From NCBI GenBank assembly GCA_963740945.1, contig CAVUGE010000011.1, positions 36,807-100,806 of the forward strand: DNA of 64,000 nucleotides, in the 5' to 3' direction. How positions within the stretch are numbered: the first letter of the stretch is position 1; the number at the start of each line of letters is the position of its first letter. Below the pieces are notes generated by a model. The model was not told the DNA's origin, searched no databases, and was given only the letters and a program-made list of their open reading frames with translations. Positions 25,221 to 33,789 of the stretch are shown in pieces. The DNA comes from CAVQBP01 sp963740945. Lineage in GTDB: Bacteria > Bacteroidota > Ignavibacteria > Ignavibacteriales > Ignavibacteriaceae. Both the position numbers and the translations under genes were made by a program.

Positions 25221-27404
25221 CTAAAAATAATATAGATACTTCACTTTAAATACCCCAGCTCTTGCAGCCACATGCATTTTTTGAGGAAGCAGATTCCCCA
25301 TCATATCATATTGATCATTCCTATTATCCACTTCATTGTAAGCTAAATAAATCCAGCTCTTCGGACTGAAATTGTACGAAAAAAGCAGACCGCTGATTAA
25401 TTGTTCCAGATGCTCCGTGGAAGAACTATAAAGATTATCAACATAGAACCTCACATTAAGATCATTAACCGGTGTCAAAGAGATATAAGGACGCGCATCA
25501 TATATTATATCAACAAGACTTCCCGAAGGATTCCATTCAGCCCACATATTGTATGAAAAACCAAGTGTTAAAATGTCGGCTGCATTCCAATCAGTTTGGG
25601 CTCCAAACCATGAATATGGAGCAACGTAATCTTGATTAAAATTATATGTCCTCGAATATCCACCCGAAAAATAAAAATCCCATTTTGAACTAGTGTTAAA
25701 CCAAAAGCTATAATCAAACTCACTAGAATTATATTTTATACCATGATCCTTGTTTTTCCCCAGAATCAAAGTTAATTCATAACCCCAATTAGTCCTAAAA
25801 TTCATATTAAAATCAAGAACGGCGGAACGATCGGTATAATCTTCAACATGCTTAAAATTCGAATAAAAGCCGCAAAGTATAAGAATATTTTTTATATATC
25901 CTTCATCAAAAAACCAGTTTGGCCCCGTTAGTCCTGTAACCTGCCATGTACCTATCCATGGTACATAACCTGTCTGTTCAACATTAAAGTTATTTCCGAT
26001 ATACCTGCTTCTTCCCAGAACCCACCATTTGCTCCCTGTTGAAACAAAACCTATCGAAGAAGCATAATCCTGCAAAGTATTTTTGATTGAACCGGCAAAT
26101 TGGTAGGAAAGCTGCCAGCCCGGATCTCTGAAAGCACCGTCAATATCTACAACACCATAAGCAGTATCTTCAGATTGTTTTAATACCATAAGTGTTCCTA
26201 TGGAAGAATTTTCACCAAATTGTTTCTTTATTCTTGCCGAACCAAAGAGCGCACGCTGTTCTGTTTTTCTAACAGAATCATCCATATAATCTTTTGTTCC
26301 TGTAGCTGCAAAAAATCCGGCGTACTCCCAATCATTAATTCTTCCAAAAGCCTTTGTGCCAACTATAAGTGGCACATCACTGCCGTCCGGTAATTTTTTA
26401 CCTATCCTTCTTGAATAAAACAGTTCCAGTGGACTATAAAATCCGGTATTATTTTCCCTTCCCGCTGCTGTAAAAACTTCACTTCCCTCCGTAAAGAAAG
26501 GTCTGCGCTCATTAAAATAGGTTTCATATTGTGAAATATTAAAAGAATAAGGATCAGCCTCAATCTGGGCAAAATCAGGATTTGCCGTTAATAGGAATTT
26601 TAATTTCGGTGATGGATTATACATAATATCTAATCCTGCATTTGGTTCGGTTTTGTACTTGTTATTTTCCCCGTAAGTGGTTTTAACAATCCCGACAGGA
26701 TAAATTTCAAGGTTCAATCCCTTATCAGACGGTTTAAAATCTTTAAATATTAATTCACCAAATTTGGAAATTCTCTGACCTTCGTTTTTTTCATATTTAT
26801 TCCAATAGAGATCTTCTGCTTTTGCCGGGATCCATCTCGCAAAATCCAATCCCCATGAATTTAAATTATCATTATATTGAATTGATTTGTAAGGAATTTT
26901 CATCTCCGCCACCCAGCCCCAGTTATATATTTTTGTTTTTGCGAACCAGATACCATCCCAGCTGTAATCATTGTATCTGGCATCATCCAGCATTCGGGCA
27001 TCACTTCTAACTCCGGAGACACTCACAGTAAATTTGTATGCTGTTTTAAAGTCACCAAACGTGTCCACCATTATGGAAACATTTTCACCGGCGGTATTAT
27101 CAAGCATGCCGCTAAATGGCTGTATATAGTTTTTGTCCTCATAACATATGATCATGCAGTATAATGCATCATCACCGGTAAGAACTTTAGCCACAGTTGG
27201 CCAGCTTGGAGTTTTATCATAATAAGGATTAAGCTGAAAAAAGTCTGTTGCAGAATCCGCCATACTCCATACTGAATCTATAATACCATCAATTTTAATC
27301 TGCGAACTTGTCTCTTTTAGAATTAACTTTTTACCCGGATGATTTGATTTTGCAAAAACACAAATACTTACCACGAGAAATATTGCCGGTAACATTTTAT
27401 TCAT
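25221..27404 (-). CDS. DUF5916 protein with N-terminal CBM9-like domain
   Basis: The 727-residue protein has a signal peptide (to about residue 19). Residues about 28-215 form a CBM9-like sandwich (IKIDGIIDSVWSMADSATDF, then the YSWDGIWFAK and WVAEMKIPYKSI strands). The remainder is the DUF5916 region, with the conserved blocks NPDFAQIEADPYSFNISQYE and FNERRPFFTEGSEVF, followed by many amphipathic beta strands that end in an aromatic residue. This points to an outer-membrane beta-barrel. Such proteins occur widely in the FCB group and Gemmatimonadota; their function is not established, and transport or processing at the surface is a guess. Confidence 0.88.
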   Translation of the reverse strand: MNKMLPAIFLVVSICVFAKSNHPGKKLILKETSSQIKIDGIIDSVWSMADSATDFFQLNPYYDKTPSWPTVAKVLTGDDALYCMIICYEDKNYIQPFSGMLDNTAGENVSIMVDTFGDFKTAYKFTVSVSGVRSDARMLDDARYNDYSWDGIWFAKTKIYNWGWVAEMKIPYKSIQYNDNLNSWGLDFARWIPAKAEDLYWNKYEKNEGQRISKFGELIFKDFKPSDKGLNLEIYPVGIVKTTYGENNKYKTEPNAGLDIMYNPSPKLKFLLTANPDFAQIEADPYSFNISQYETYFNERRPFFTEGSEVFTAAGRENNTGFYSPLELFYSRRIGKKLPDGSDVPLIVGTKAFGRINDWEYAGFFAATGTKDYMDDSVRKTEQRALFGSARIKKQFGENSSIGTLMVLKQSEDTAYGVVDIDGAFRDPGWQLSYQFAGSIKNTLQDYASSIGFVSTGSKWWVLGRSRYIGNNFNVEQTGYVPWIGTWQVTGLTGPNWFFDEGYIKNILILCGFYSNFKHVEDYTDRSAVLDFNMNFRTNWGYELTLILGKNKDHGIKYNSSEFDYSFWFNTSSKWDFYFSGGYSRTYNFNQDYVAPYSWFGAQTDWNAADILTLGFSYNMWAEWNPSGSLVDIIYDARPYISLTPVNDLNVRFYVDNLYSSSTEHLEQLISGLLFSYNFSPKSWIYLAYNEVDNRNDQYDMMGNLLPQKMHVAARAGVFKVKYLYYF

Positions 27405-27554
27405 TAATAAACCATTTATTTTTTATTTAGACTATATCCTTGAGAATTAGTTACTTTTATAGCATATAAAAATTTATAAAAGTACTTTTATTTATTGCGT
27501 TAAATCACACAATTTCAAAATTGAACTTACCACCCCTGTATTCATGAATTTTTC

Positions 27555-27583
27555 TTGACAATAATTAAACCGCTTTTTAGATT
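27555..27583 (+). promoter_or_regulatory. Candidate sigma70-type promoter
   Basis: TTGACA at 27,555-27,560 is followed after 17 bp by TAGATT at 27,578-27,583, which matches the -10 consensus at four of six bases. It would drive the gene at 27,703 with a leader of about 110 bases. It lies in a 298 bp divergent gap that is otherwise featureless. Confidence 0.4.
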
Positions 27584-27702
27584 TCACGTCAATTTTCTTC
27601 TTTTACACAATTCACTAATGGCTATTATTTTTTAGGATGGTACATCGATAATTTTTTTTGGCTAAGATATTATTTAATGCTTAACAAATTAAAGGTTCGA
27701 AG

Positions 27703-29343
27703 ATGTGGACAAAAACTAACCTTATTAAGCTTTTGATTGGTTTTTCTTTAGCAATTCCCTTAACAATTTTATACGAATCATGCAGCTTTTGCCCAAGATC
27801 TATAAATGAAATGTGCGATTTTCTTGATACAACACAAACCAAAAAATTAACAGATAGCTCTCAAACTTTAGTCCTTGAAGACCCCGGTACAATAGCGGTT
27901 TTTAACGGATCCGGATGCTCAGAATCAAAAAATTCCGGAAATCAGACCATTCTTAGGGTAAAAGGAAGTATAAACCTTCCTTCATATGCAACAAATGCAG
28001 CTGTTTTTTTAAATGGATGGCATCTGAAATATCTTGATAGCGATCAGCACGTTGCAGGTTTAGCTACTATGATTGGAGATATTAAGATTAGCAATAAACC
28101 AGATGGCTCGGCAAAAGTTCTAAACTGGCAGGCTGCAGGTATAATTTCAGATGACAATTTTGATAATCCTTATAGCTGGTGTTATTTTTATACTGTTGTC
28201 GCCTGGAATGATTCAAATCTTGCTTTGTCAATCGATCAAAAGGATGGGAACTGCGATTACAAAGACCACCGGGATGCAAATTTTTATTATACTGATAACT
28301 CTGGAACTTTTACTGCATTATCCTCTTATTTTAGTTTCATTCGCAATGCCGATTTTATCCCGGAAAATACTGTCGCCATCCTGCCGCGCGGATTTGGACT
28401 TGCATGGAACGAGTGCGGTGAGGATCACCATCTGCTTCAAGTCGCTTACAATCTGGATCATAGCGAGAAATTTATTGAAAAAGGGAAAAGGTATCAAAAA
28501 AAATATGAGACTATAAAGGTACATGCTGCAAATTCAGCTAGTCTGTTTGACTCTGGTTACGTAAGTTGGAACACTTATACGATATTTAAAGATAATGATA
28601 CTAGGAGGAACTATTCATTCGGAGAAATTATTTCAGGGCTGGGAGGAAATGATCTGGAAATAGTTCAGCCCCCTTATTCAATTCTCCCCAAAGATGGAGA
28701 AAGTGCTGGAACCACTAGTTCTAATGGCATTTTAACCCTGGATTTTGCTGTAAAGGATCTCCCTTATAAATATGTAATACCTATGCTGACCGGCTGGAAC
28801 TTAAATTATTTAACAGATGATCAACATGTCAAGGATATCGGGATCTGGATTCATGATGTTCATTATAATTTTGATCCTAACGCTCAAAAGGGAATCTTAA
28901 ACTATAAAATATCTTCGGTTCTTGCGGACGACGATAATTTTCCTGACTTCTTTAGCAGTCATAAACTTACTATTTTGGGATTGAAAGGAATACACAGCGT
29001 AAGGATTCAAAAACGTCCTGATCTTATTCCTTTTAGCCCTCTTGGTAATGATGAATCATCTTTCTGCAGAATGGAAGATAATAGAAAACTCTTAAGAGTG
29101 ACTATTAAAAATCAAGGCGTTGCCGATGCCGGTCCTTCAAAAACAAAGGTTATATTCAGCAATTCAAGTTTTACATTAGATACTCCGCCGATTCCTGCAA
29201 ATAGTTCGGTTGATTTATTATTTAAAGTTCCGGGGAATTGTTCTAGTTCTGATTGTTCTTTTAAAATCATAGCTGATTCAGATAATCAGATTAATGAATC
29301 AAATGAATCAAATAATGAAGCAAATGGAAAATGCACTAGATAA
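27703..29343 (+). CDS. Exported protein with two copies of an unknown domain and CARDB
   Basis: The 546-residue protein starts with a hydrophobic export signal (residues 7-24) followed by ESCSFCP, which might be a non-canonical lipoprotein site. Two segments share the same pattern: GWHLKYLDSDQHV at 105-117 and GWNLNYLTDDQHV at 364-376. Each is followed by a second block with DDNF (IISDDNFDNPYSW near 147-159; VLADDDNFPDFFS near 406-418). A domain of roughly 70-80 residues thus appears twice. Residues about 438-540 form a CARDB/APHP-like beta-sandwich (LLRVTIKNQGVADAGPSKTKV, then DSDNQINESNESNN). It is cysteine-rich. Function is unknown; a surface-exposed binding protein is inferred. Confidence 0.72.
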   Translation: MWTKTNLIKLLIGFSLAIPLTILYESCSFCPRSINEMCDFLDTTQTKKLTDSSQTLVLEDPGTIAVFNGSGCSESKNSGNQTILRVKGSINLPSYATNAAVFLNGWHLKYLDSDQHVAGLATMIGDIKISNKPDGSAKVLNWQAAGIISDDNFDNPYSWCYFYTVVAWNDSNLALSIDQKDGNCDYKDHRDANFYYTDNSGTFTALSSYFSFIRNADFIPENTVAILPRGFGLAWNECGEDHHLLQVAYNLDHSEKFIEKGKRYQKKYETIKVHAANSASLFDSGYVSWNTYTIFKDNDTRRNYSFGEIISGLGGNDLEIVQPPYSILPKDGESAGTTSSNGILTLDFAVKDLPYKYVIPMLTGWNLNYLTDDQHVKDIGIWIHDVHYNFDPNAQKGILNYKISSVLADDDNFPDFFSSHKLTILGLKGIHSVRIQKRPDLIPFSPLGNDESSFCRMEDNRKLLRVTIKNQGVADAGPSKTKVIFSNSSFTLDTPPIPANSSVDLLFKVPGNCSSSDCSFKIIADSDNQINESNESNNEANGKCTR

Positions 29344-29467
29344 AATAAGTTTAGAAATCATAATATGATCTTGCATTTTTAATTCATTTTTTAGTAAGTT
29401 GTAAATTAAATATTGCCCTTCATTTTCAGGGGTTCATCTGTAAAAAACAAGGAAAACGGGAATAATA

Positions 29468-31006
29468 ATGCTTTCCAAAATTCTTACCAGTGCCACTTAC
29501 GGGATTGATGCTTACCTAATTGAAGTTGAAACCAATGTAGAAAAAAATATGCCCTCGTTTACCATTGTCGGTTTGCCCGATAATGCTATCAAAGAAAGCC
29601 GTGAAAGAGTCATTGCAGCAATTAAAAACAGCGGATTTGATTACCGGATAAAAAAAATAACCATAAACCTTGCACCTGCTGATATAAAAAAAGAAGGTAG
29701 CTCTTTTGATCTTCCAATTGCAGTCGGCTTATTAGCTGCTAACGGAAACGTTGTAGAGGAATCTCTAAAAGATACGGTTTTTCTTGGAGAACTTTCATTA
29801 GATGGGCAGCTTCGTCCGGTAAAAGGTGCTCTACCAATTTCTGTTGAAGCTAGAAAGAAAGGAATAAAAAGAATTATTCTGCCGGTAGATTCATCCAAGG
29901 AAGCTTCTATAGTTGATGGAGTTGATATCTACGGAATGGAAAACCTTTCGGAAGTAATAAATTTTTTAAATGGTGAAGTTCAAAAGGAAAAAGTATATAC
30001 AAATATTGATGAGATATTTTCTCGAGTAAATATTTATCATGATGATTTTTCGGATGTTAAGGGGCAGGAGAATGTCAAACGTGCTCTTGAAGTTGCAGCG
30101 GCAGGTTCTCATAACATTTTAATGATAGGACCTCCCGGAAGCGGCAAAACAATGCTTGCGAAAAGAATACCGACTATCCTTCCACCAATGACTTTTGAAG
30201 AAGCCTTAGAAACAACAAAGATACATTCAATAGCGGGGATTCTTCCGAAAGAACAAGCACTTATAACTGAAAGACCGTATAGAAGTCCGCATCATACTAT
30301 TTCGGATGCGGCACTTGTGGGAGGGGGTTCTTTCCCAAGACCGGGCGAAGTTTCTTATGCTCACCATGGAGTTTTATTTTTGGATGAGCTGCCAGAATTT
30401 AAGAAAAATGTTCTGGAGGTTTTAAGACAGCCTTTGGAAGATGCAAAGGTTACTGTCAGCAGATCGAAACTGTCTTTAGAGTTCCCGGCGAATTTTATGC
30501 TTGCGTCTGCAATGAATCCGTGTCCATGCGGATATTTTACAGACCCTGCTAAAGAATGCACATGCGCTCCTCCTCAAATACAAAGATATATGGCAAAAAT
30601 TTCCGGACCGCTTTTAGATAGAATCGACATCCATATTGAAGTCCCTGCAGTAAAGTATAAAGAGCTCTCTGCAAATACTAAAAGCGAAACTTCTTTTGAA
30701 ATAAGGAATAGAGTTATTAAGGCGAGAAATATTCAGTATAAAAGATTTGAAAGTACAAACTATATTTTTAATAACGGTGATATGGGTTCTAAAGAAGTAA
30801 GAGAGTTCTGCAGACTTGATTCGGCAGGAGCCGAATTGTTGAAAATGGCTATGACAAAACTTGGTCTATCAGCAAGAGCTTATGATAGAATATTAAAAGT
30901 TAGCAGAACTATTGCAGACCTGGATGAATCGCATAATATTTTACCGCAGCACATAAGTGAAGCGATACAGTATAGGAGTCTGGATAGGGAGTTGTGGAAA
31001 CACTAG
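29468..31006 (+). CDS. comM: ComM/YifB-type AAA+ ATPase (Mg-chelatase-like)
   Basis: The 512-residue protein has an N-terminal Lon-protease-like ChlI domain (residues 1-170), a Mg-chelatase-type AAA+ core with Walker A GPPGSGKT at 221-228 and Walker B LFLDELPEF, and a C-terminal Mg_chelatase_C domain. The Cys pair MNPCPCGY is typical of the family. In Gammaproteobacteria ComM is a hexameric branch-migration helicase that extends integration of incoming DNA during transformation, and the same role is likely here. The gene appears monocistronic. Its last 35 bases and the flanking DNA are duplicated at about 31,715. Confidence 0.93.
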   Translation: MLSKILTSATYGIDAYLIEVETNVEKNMPSFTIVGLPDNAIKESRERVIAAIKNSGFDYRIKKITINLAPADIKKEGSSFDLPIAVGLLAANGNVVEESLKDTVFLGELSLDGQLRPVKGALPISVEARKKGIKRIILPVDSSKEASIVDGVDIYGMENLSEVINFLNGEVQKEKVYTNIDEIFSRVNIYHDDFSDVKGQENVKRALEVAAAGSHNILMIGPPGSGKTMLAKRIPTILPPMTFEEALETTKIHSIAGILPKEQALITERPYRSPHHTISDAALVGGGSFPRPGEVSYAHHGVLFLDELPEFKKNVLEVLRQPLEDAKVTVSRSKLSLEFPANFMLASAMNPCPCGYFTDPAKECTCAPPQIQRYMAKISGPLLDRIDIHIEVPAVKYKELSANTKSETSFEIRNRVIKARNIQYKRFESTNYIFNNGDMGSKEVREFCRLDSAGAELLKMAMTKLGLSARAYDRILKVSRTIADLDESHNILPQHISEAIQYRSLDRELWKH

Positions 31007-31085
31007 ATTTCAAAATAACAAATAACAAATCCCAAATAAATTCCAATGAGGAAATTCCAAATCCGAAAGCTGAAACATTATTAAG
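30966..31085 (+). repeat. comM tail repeat, copy A
   Basis: This copy begins in the last codons of comM (ACAGTATAGGAGT, then GGATAGGGAGTTGTGGAAACA) and continues through AAATTCCAATGAGGAAATT to GCTGAAAC downstream. A diverged copy in the same orientation occurs at about 31,714-31,833. Confidence 0.7.
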
Positions 31086-31120
31086 GGATAGTAAATTGCC
31101 TTACTACCCCCTAAAGTTAA

Positions 31121-31579
31121 TTATTTCAGATGCAGTTCCCGCATTACTTTAGTTCCCATTATTTCTCTAATCATACCATAGTTATCAACAACTTTTTGGA
31201 AATCTCCTTTCATATCATCTCGTATTTTTTTCTCAATTGCATCGAACTTTGCTTCTTTAGCCGGATCAGGGTCGAAATCAGCTAGAGATTTATTCTCTAT
31301 CATTAATATCAAGTCGTAATCATCCTTATTTGAAGCATTTCCCGAAAGGATTTTGTAATCCATTATTAGTCCTTCATTTTTAGCCTCATCCATTGAAGCT
31401 ACCCATGTTTTTGCTAATTGGTTTATATACTCAATATTCTTATTAGCAGCGGTTCTAACAAAAGTCAGTGACCAAACATTCCCCTCATTATAAAGACTTT
31501 TTTCCTGAGCAGTTGATTGAATTAGAGGAATAAGTACTAAAACAAAGATAAAAGATAGAAGTTTAAACGAACGGTACAT
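31121..31579 (-). CDS. Small secreted protein of unknown function
   Basis: This protein of about 152 residues has a signal peptide (MYRSFKLLSFIFVLVLIPLI, cleaved near STAQ). The mature part is acidic and mostly helical (NIEYINQLAKTWVASMDEAKNEGL, then a Lys/Asp-rich amphipathic C-terminus), with no catalytic motif. The pattern, with a WSLTFVRT strand and a DYDLILMIEN strand, recalls dimeric alpha/beta-barrel (ferredoxin-like) domains. The frame opens at 31,591, but GGAGGG sits ideally ahead of the second ATG at 31,579. The gene lies between the two copies of the comM-tail repeat. Confidence 0.6.
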   Translation of the reverse strand: MYRSFKLLSFIFVLVLIPLIQSTAQEKSLYNEGNVWSLTFVRTAANKNIEYINQLAKTWVASMDEAKNEGLIMDYKILSGNASNKDDYDLILMIENKSLADFDPDPAKEAKFDAIEKKIRDDMKGDFQKVVDNYGMIREIMGTKVMRELHLK

Positions 31580-32058
31580 AAAACCCTCCATAAATTTATT
31601 GAAAAGATTTGTTGTGAGGAAGTGAAATTGATTGGGAACCTCAAGTAAAATTTAAGTTAAATTGTACTGATTAGCAAAATTTACTCCAGACAAGATATCT
31701 GAAAACCTACAATACCAGTATAAGAGTATAAGATTGGATAGGAAGTTGTGGAAACAGCAAGTAGAAATAACAAAATACATATCCCACATAAATTCCAATG
31801 AGGAAATTTTAAATTCGAAAGCAGAAACCTCAATGACTTCCTAATATTTGCGCAAATTTGTCCGAAGGACTCCTTTGGAGGAATTCTGAGCTACGGAATT
31901 ATAAATACTTTTGGTCGGAATATCGAGATTGTTAATTATTGATTGTTTTTTTTGTAATTTAGAATGTTTATTTCTCAAATTTTACATTTTTATACCTTCT
32001 TAATAGTTTGCATTTTTGCCGGAATCAAAATATATTTGTTGTCTGTATTTTTTAATTC
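31580..32058. other. Intergenic region with second comM-tail repeat
   Basis: This stretch of about 480 bp before the tRNA cluster holds no supported gene. It includes the diverged comM-tail copy and then AT-rich DNA. Confidence 0.5.
31714..31833 (+). repeat. comM tail repeat, copy B
   Basis: CCAGTATAAGAGT, GGATAGGAAGTTGTGGAAACA and ATAAATTCCAATGAGGAAATT appear in the same order as in copy A, with a few substitutions and small insertions. It is a non-coding remnant of the 3' end of comM and its downstream flank. Confidence 0.7.
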
Positions 32059-32142
32059 GGGCGGACGCCGGAGTTGGAGAGCCGGGGCGGACTGTAAATC
32101 CGTTGGCTGACGCCTTTGGGGGTTCGAATCCCTCGCCGCCCA
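32059..32142 (+). tRNA. tRNA-Tyr (GTA)
   Basis: An 84-base class II tRNA. The acceptor arm is GGGCGGA paired with GCCGCCC (last pair mismatched), the anticodon loop CTGTAAA has GTA, there is a long variable arm, and the T-loop is GTTCGAATC. CCA is not encoded. It starts the run of tRNAs before secE. Confidence 0.95.
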
Positions 32143-32169
32143 CGCTTTGCAATTTATGATGTGTAAATA

Positions 32170-32214
32170 AAGGGAATAAATATTTAGCGATAAGCTTCAT
32201 TCCCTTATTTTTTT
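32170..32214 (+). terminator. Intrinsic terminator after tRNA-Tyr
   Basis: AAGGGAAT at 32,170-32,177 pairs with ATTCCCTT at 32,199-32,206 and is followed by ATTTTTTT. It probably ends the tRNA-Tyr transcript and separates it from tRNA-Gly. Confidence 0.65.
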
Positions 32215-32309
32215 GTTCTTTTTTTATTGATGATTTTAAGAATTCTTAATCTTACGCAACATCCCATCCGGAATCGGTAGCAACGCAACTTGATTAAGCG
32301 TTTTGCATT

Positions 32310-32378
32310 CGCTCCAGAGGAGCGATATATTTATAGAATTAGAATTAACCAAATCTTCTGCACTCCGTAGGAGTGCAG
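32310..32378. repeat. Double-hairpin repeat element in the tRNA cluster
   Basis: CGCTCC-AGA-GGAGCG at 32,310-32,324 and CTGCACTCC-GTA-GGAGTGCAG at 32,358-32,378 are two perfect short-loop hairpins joined by the AT-rich linker ATATATTTATAGAATT. The pair resembles dispersed repeats that I recall from FCB-group and planctomycete genomes. Confidence 0.6.
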
Positions 32379-32438
32379 TTTAGAGAAGAAGGAAAAAGCT
32401 CTTAAAAAATATTGCTAGACTAAAAAAGTTTCCTAAAT

Positions 32439-32512
32439 GCGGGAGTAACTCAGTTGGCTAGAGTCACAGCCTTCCAAGCTGTTGGTCGCGGGTTCGAGTC
32501 CCGTCTCCCGCT
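32439..32512 (+). tRNA. tRNA-Gly (TCC)
   Basis: A 74-base cloverleaf. The acceptor arm is GCGGGAG with CTCCCGC and discriminator T, the anticodon loop CTTCCAA gives TCC, and the T-arm is CGCGGGTTCGAGTCCCGT. CCA is not encoded. Confidence 0.96.
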
Positions 32513-32561
32513 CAAGTGAGTTATAAAACGTAGAAACTGTTGAAGGGATTAAGTAAGAACT

Positions 32562-32634
32562 GCTGACGTAGCTCAGTTGGTAGAGCACATCCTTGGTAAG
32601 GATGAGGTCACCGGTTCAATCCCGGTCGTCAGCT
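32562..32634 (+). tRNA. tRNA-Thr (GGT)
   Basis: A 73-base cloverleaf. The acceptor arm is GCTGACG with CGTCAGC, and the anticodon loop TTGGTAA gives GGT. In many bacteria the next gene is tuf; here it is rpmG. A weak hairpin CCCGCC/GGCGGG follows at 32,642-32,667. Confidence 0.96.
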
Positions 32635-32778
32635 CTAAAAGCCCGCCTACACTGAAACTTCGGCGGGTAAAAAGTTTCGGTAGGTAAATGAGAGTACGAT
32701 TATGAGCACGAGTAAGAGAAATATAGTAATAAGATTAAAATTAAGTTAAAAAATATAAAATTAGTTTAAATCAAAATT

Positions 32779-32928
32779 ATGAGAGATATAATAACATTGG
32801 AATGTACGGAGTGTAAGAGAAGAAATTACACTACTACAAAGAATAAACGTAATCATCCAGGCAGAGTTGAATTTAAAAAATACTGCCGCTGGGATAAAAA
32901 ACATACTATTCATAAGGAAACGAAATAG
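32779..32928 (+). CDS. rpmG: 50S ribosomal protein L33
   Basis: A 49-residue protein (MRDIITLECTECKRRNYTT..., ending HTIHKETK) with the L33 layout: a CxxC pair at residues 9 and 12, then YCRWDKKHTIHKE near the end. It contacts the E-site tRNA on the large subunit. Only the first Cys pair is present; the second pair is reduced to one Cys, so zinc binding is doubtful. It sits between tRNA-Thr and tRNA-Trp, the place often used by a second tuf with rpmG behind it, and leads into secE-nusG. The frame was found by reading the sequence. Confidence 0.92.
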   Translation: MRDIITLECTECKRRNYTTTKNKRNHPGRVEFKKYCRWDKKHTIHKETK

Positions 32929-32936
32929 AGATTGTT

Positions 32937-33010
32937 ACGTCAGTAGCTCAATTGGCTAGAGCAGCGGTCTCCAAAACCGCAGGTTGGGGGTTCGAGTCCC
33001 TCCTGACGTG
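32937..33010 (+). tRNA. tRNA-Trp (CCA)
   Basis: A 74-base cloverleaf. The acceptor arm is ACGTCAG with CTGACGT and discriminator G, and the anticodon loop CTCCAAA gives CCA. It lies 8 bp after rpmG and 31 bp before secE, the conserved tRNA-Trp-secE-nusG order. Confidence 0.96.
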
Positions 33011-33041
33011 CAGTAATTAATAAGTTATTTAAGAGAAATTC

Positions 33042-33224
33042 ATGAAAGAAAAAATTATTGGTTTTTTTGATGACGTAATGAAAGAAATGAAAAAAGTCAC
33101 ATGGCCAACAAAAGATGAATTGAAAGAATCAACTACTGTCGTTATTGTTGTTTGTTTAATTATTGCTGCTTTCACATATATAATTGATATGGCAATTAAT
33201 CAAATATTTAGAGGAATTTTTTAG
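33042..33224 (+). CDS. secE: Preprotein translocase subunit SecE
   Basis: A 60-residue single-span form of SecE. The amphipathic segment EMKKVTWPTKDEL (residues 15-27) is the family signature, and the one membrane helix covers about 31-53. It clamps SecY (gene at 58,493) in the inner-membrane SecYEG channel. Its stop TAG shares its G with the GTG start of nusG, so the two are translationally coupled. Confidence 0.96.
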   Translation: MKEKIIGFFDDVMKEMKKVTWPTKDELKESTTVVIVVCLIIAAFTYIIDMAINQIFRGIF

Positions 33225-33769
33225 TGCAGGATTTAGATAAAAAATGGTATGTAGTTAGAACTTTCTCCGGACATGAAAACAAAGTAAAAAGTTTACTTGA
33301 ATCTGAACTGGATGACAACGAATCATTACGGGCTAAAATTGAAGAGATTTTAGTTCCTATGGAAAAAGTCTTTGAAGTCAAGGATGGGAAAAAGAAAAGT
33401 AAAACAAAAAACTTTTTTCCGGGGTATATTTTAATTCATGCTGATTTAGATAACCAGGTTAAAGAATTCATTTTGAATACTCAATCTGTTATGGGTTTCC
33501 TTGGTACTAAAAATAATCCAAATCCTTTACAGCCTGAAGAAGTGAAAAGAATAGTGGGGCGCATAACACAGGATGAAAGCGGCGAAAGGATGGAAACTAT
33601 TTTCAGATCGGGTGATCTTGTTAAAATTATAGACGGGCCTTTCAATAATTTTACCGGCACAGTTCAGGAAGTAAACGAAGAGAAAATGAAAATAAAAGTG
33701 ATGGTTTCAATTTTTGGAAGAAAAACTCCTGTTGAAATCGATTTTGTACAAGCTGAGTTAGAAAAATAA
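33224..33769 (+). CDS. nusG: Transcription termination/antitermination protein NusG
   Basis: The 181-residue protein has an NGN domain (residues 5-115: WYVVRTFSGHENKV, FFPGYILIHAD) and a C-terminal KOW domain (FRSGDLVKIIDGPFNNFTGTV). It binds RNA polymerase and couples it to the ribosome or Rho. The start is GTG, overlapping the last base of secE. Confidence 0.97.
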   Translation: MQDLDKKWYVVRTFSGHENKVKSLLESELDDNESLRAKIEEILVPMEKVFEVKDGKKKSKTKNFFPGYILIHADLDNQVKEFILNTQSVMGFLGTKNNPNPLQPEEVKRIVGRITQDESGERMETIFRSGDLVKIIDGPFNNFTGTVQEVNEEKMKIKVMVSIFGRKTPVEIDFVQAELEK

Positions 33770-33789
33770 TTTTATAAGGTAGTAACTAT

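Noticed and set aside
461..32000. A novel defence, toxin-antitoxin or biosynthetic gene island
   Set aside because: The accessory genes are unrelated to one another and no nuclease, toxin pair, reverse transcriptase or assembly-line enzyme was found.
32000..32200. Minus-strand ORF of 66 residues with GEGFEPPKASANGFTVRPGSPTPAS
   Set aside because: It is the antisense of the tRNA-Tyr gene; this translated tRNA pattern is a common false protein.
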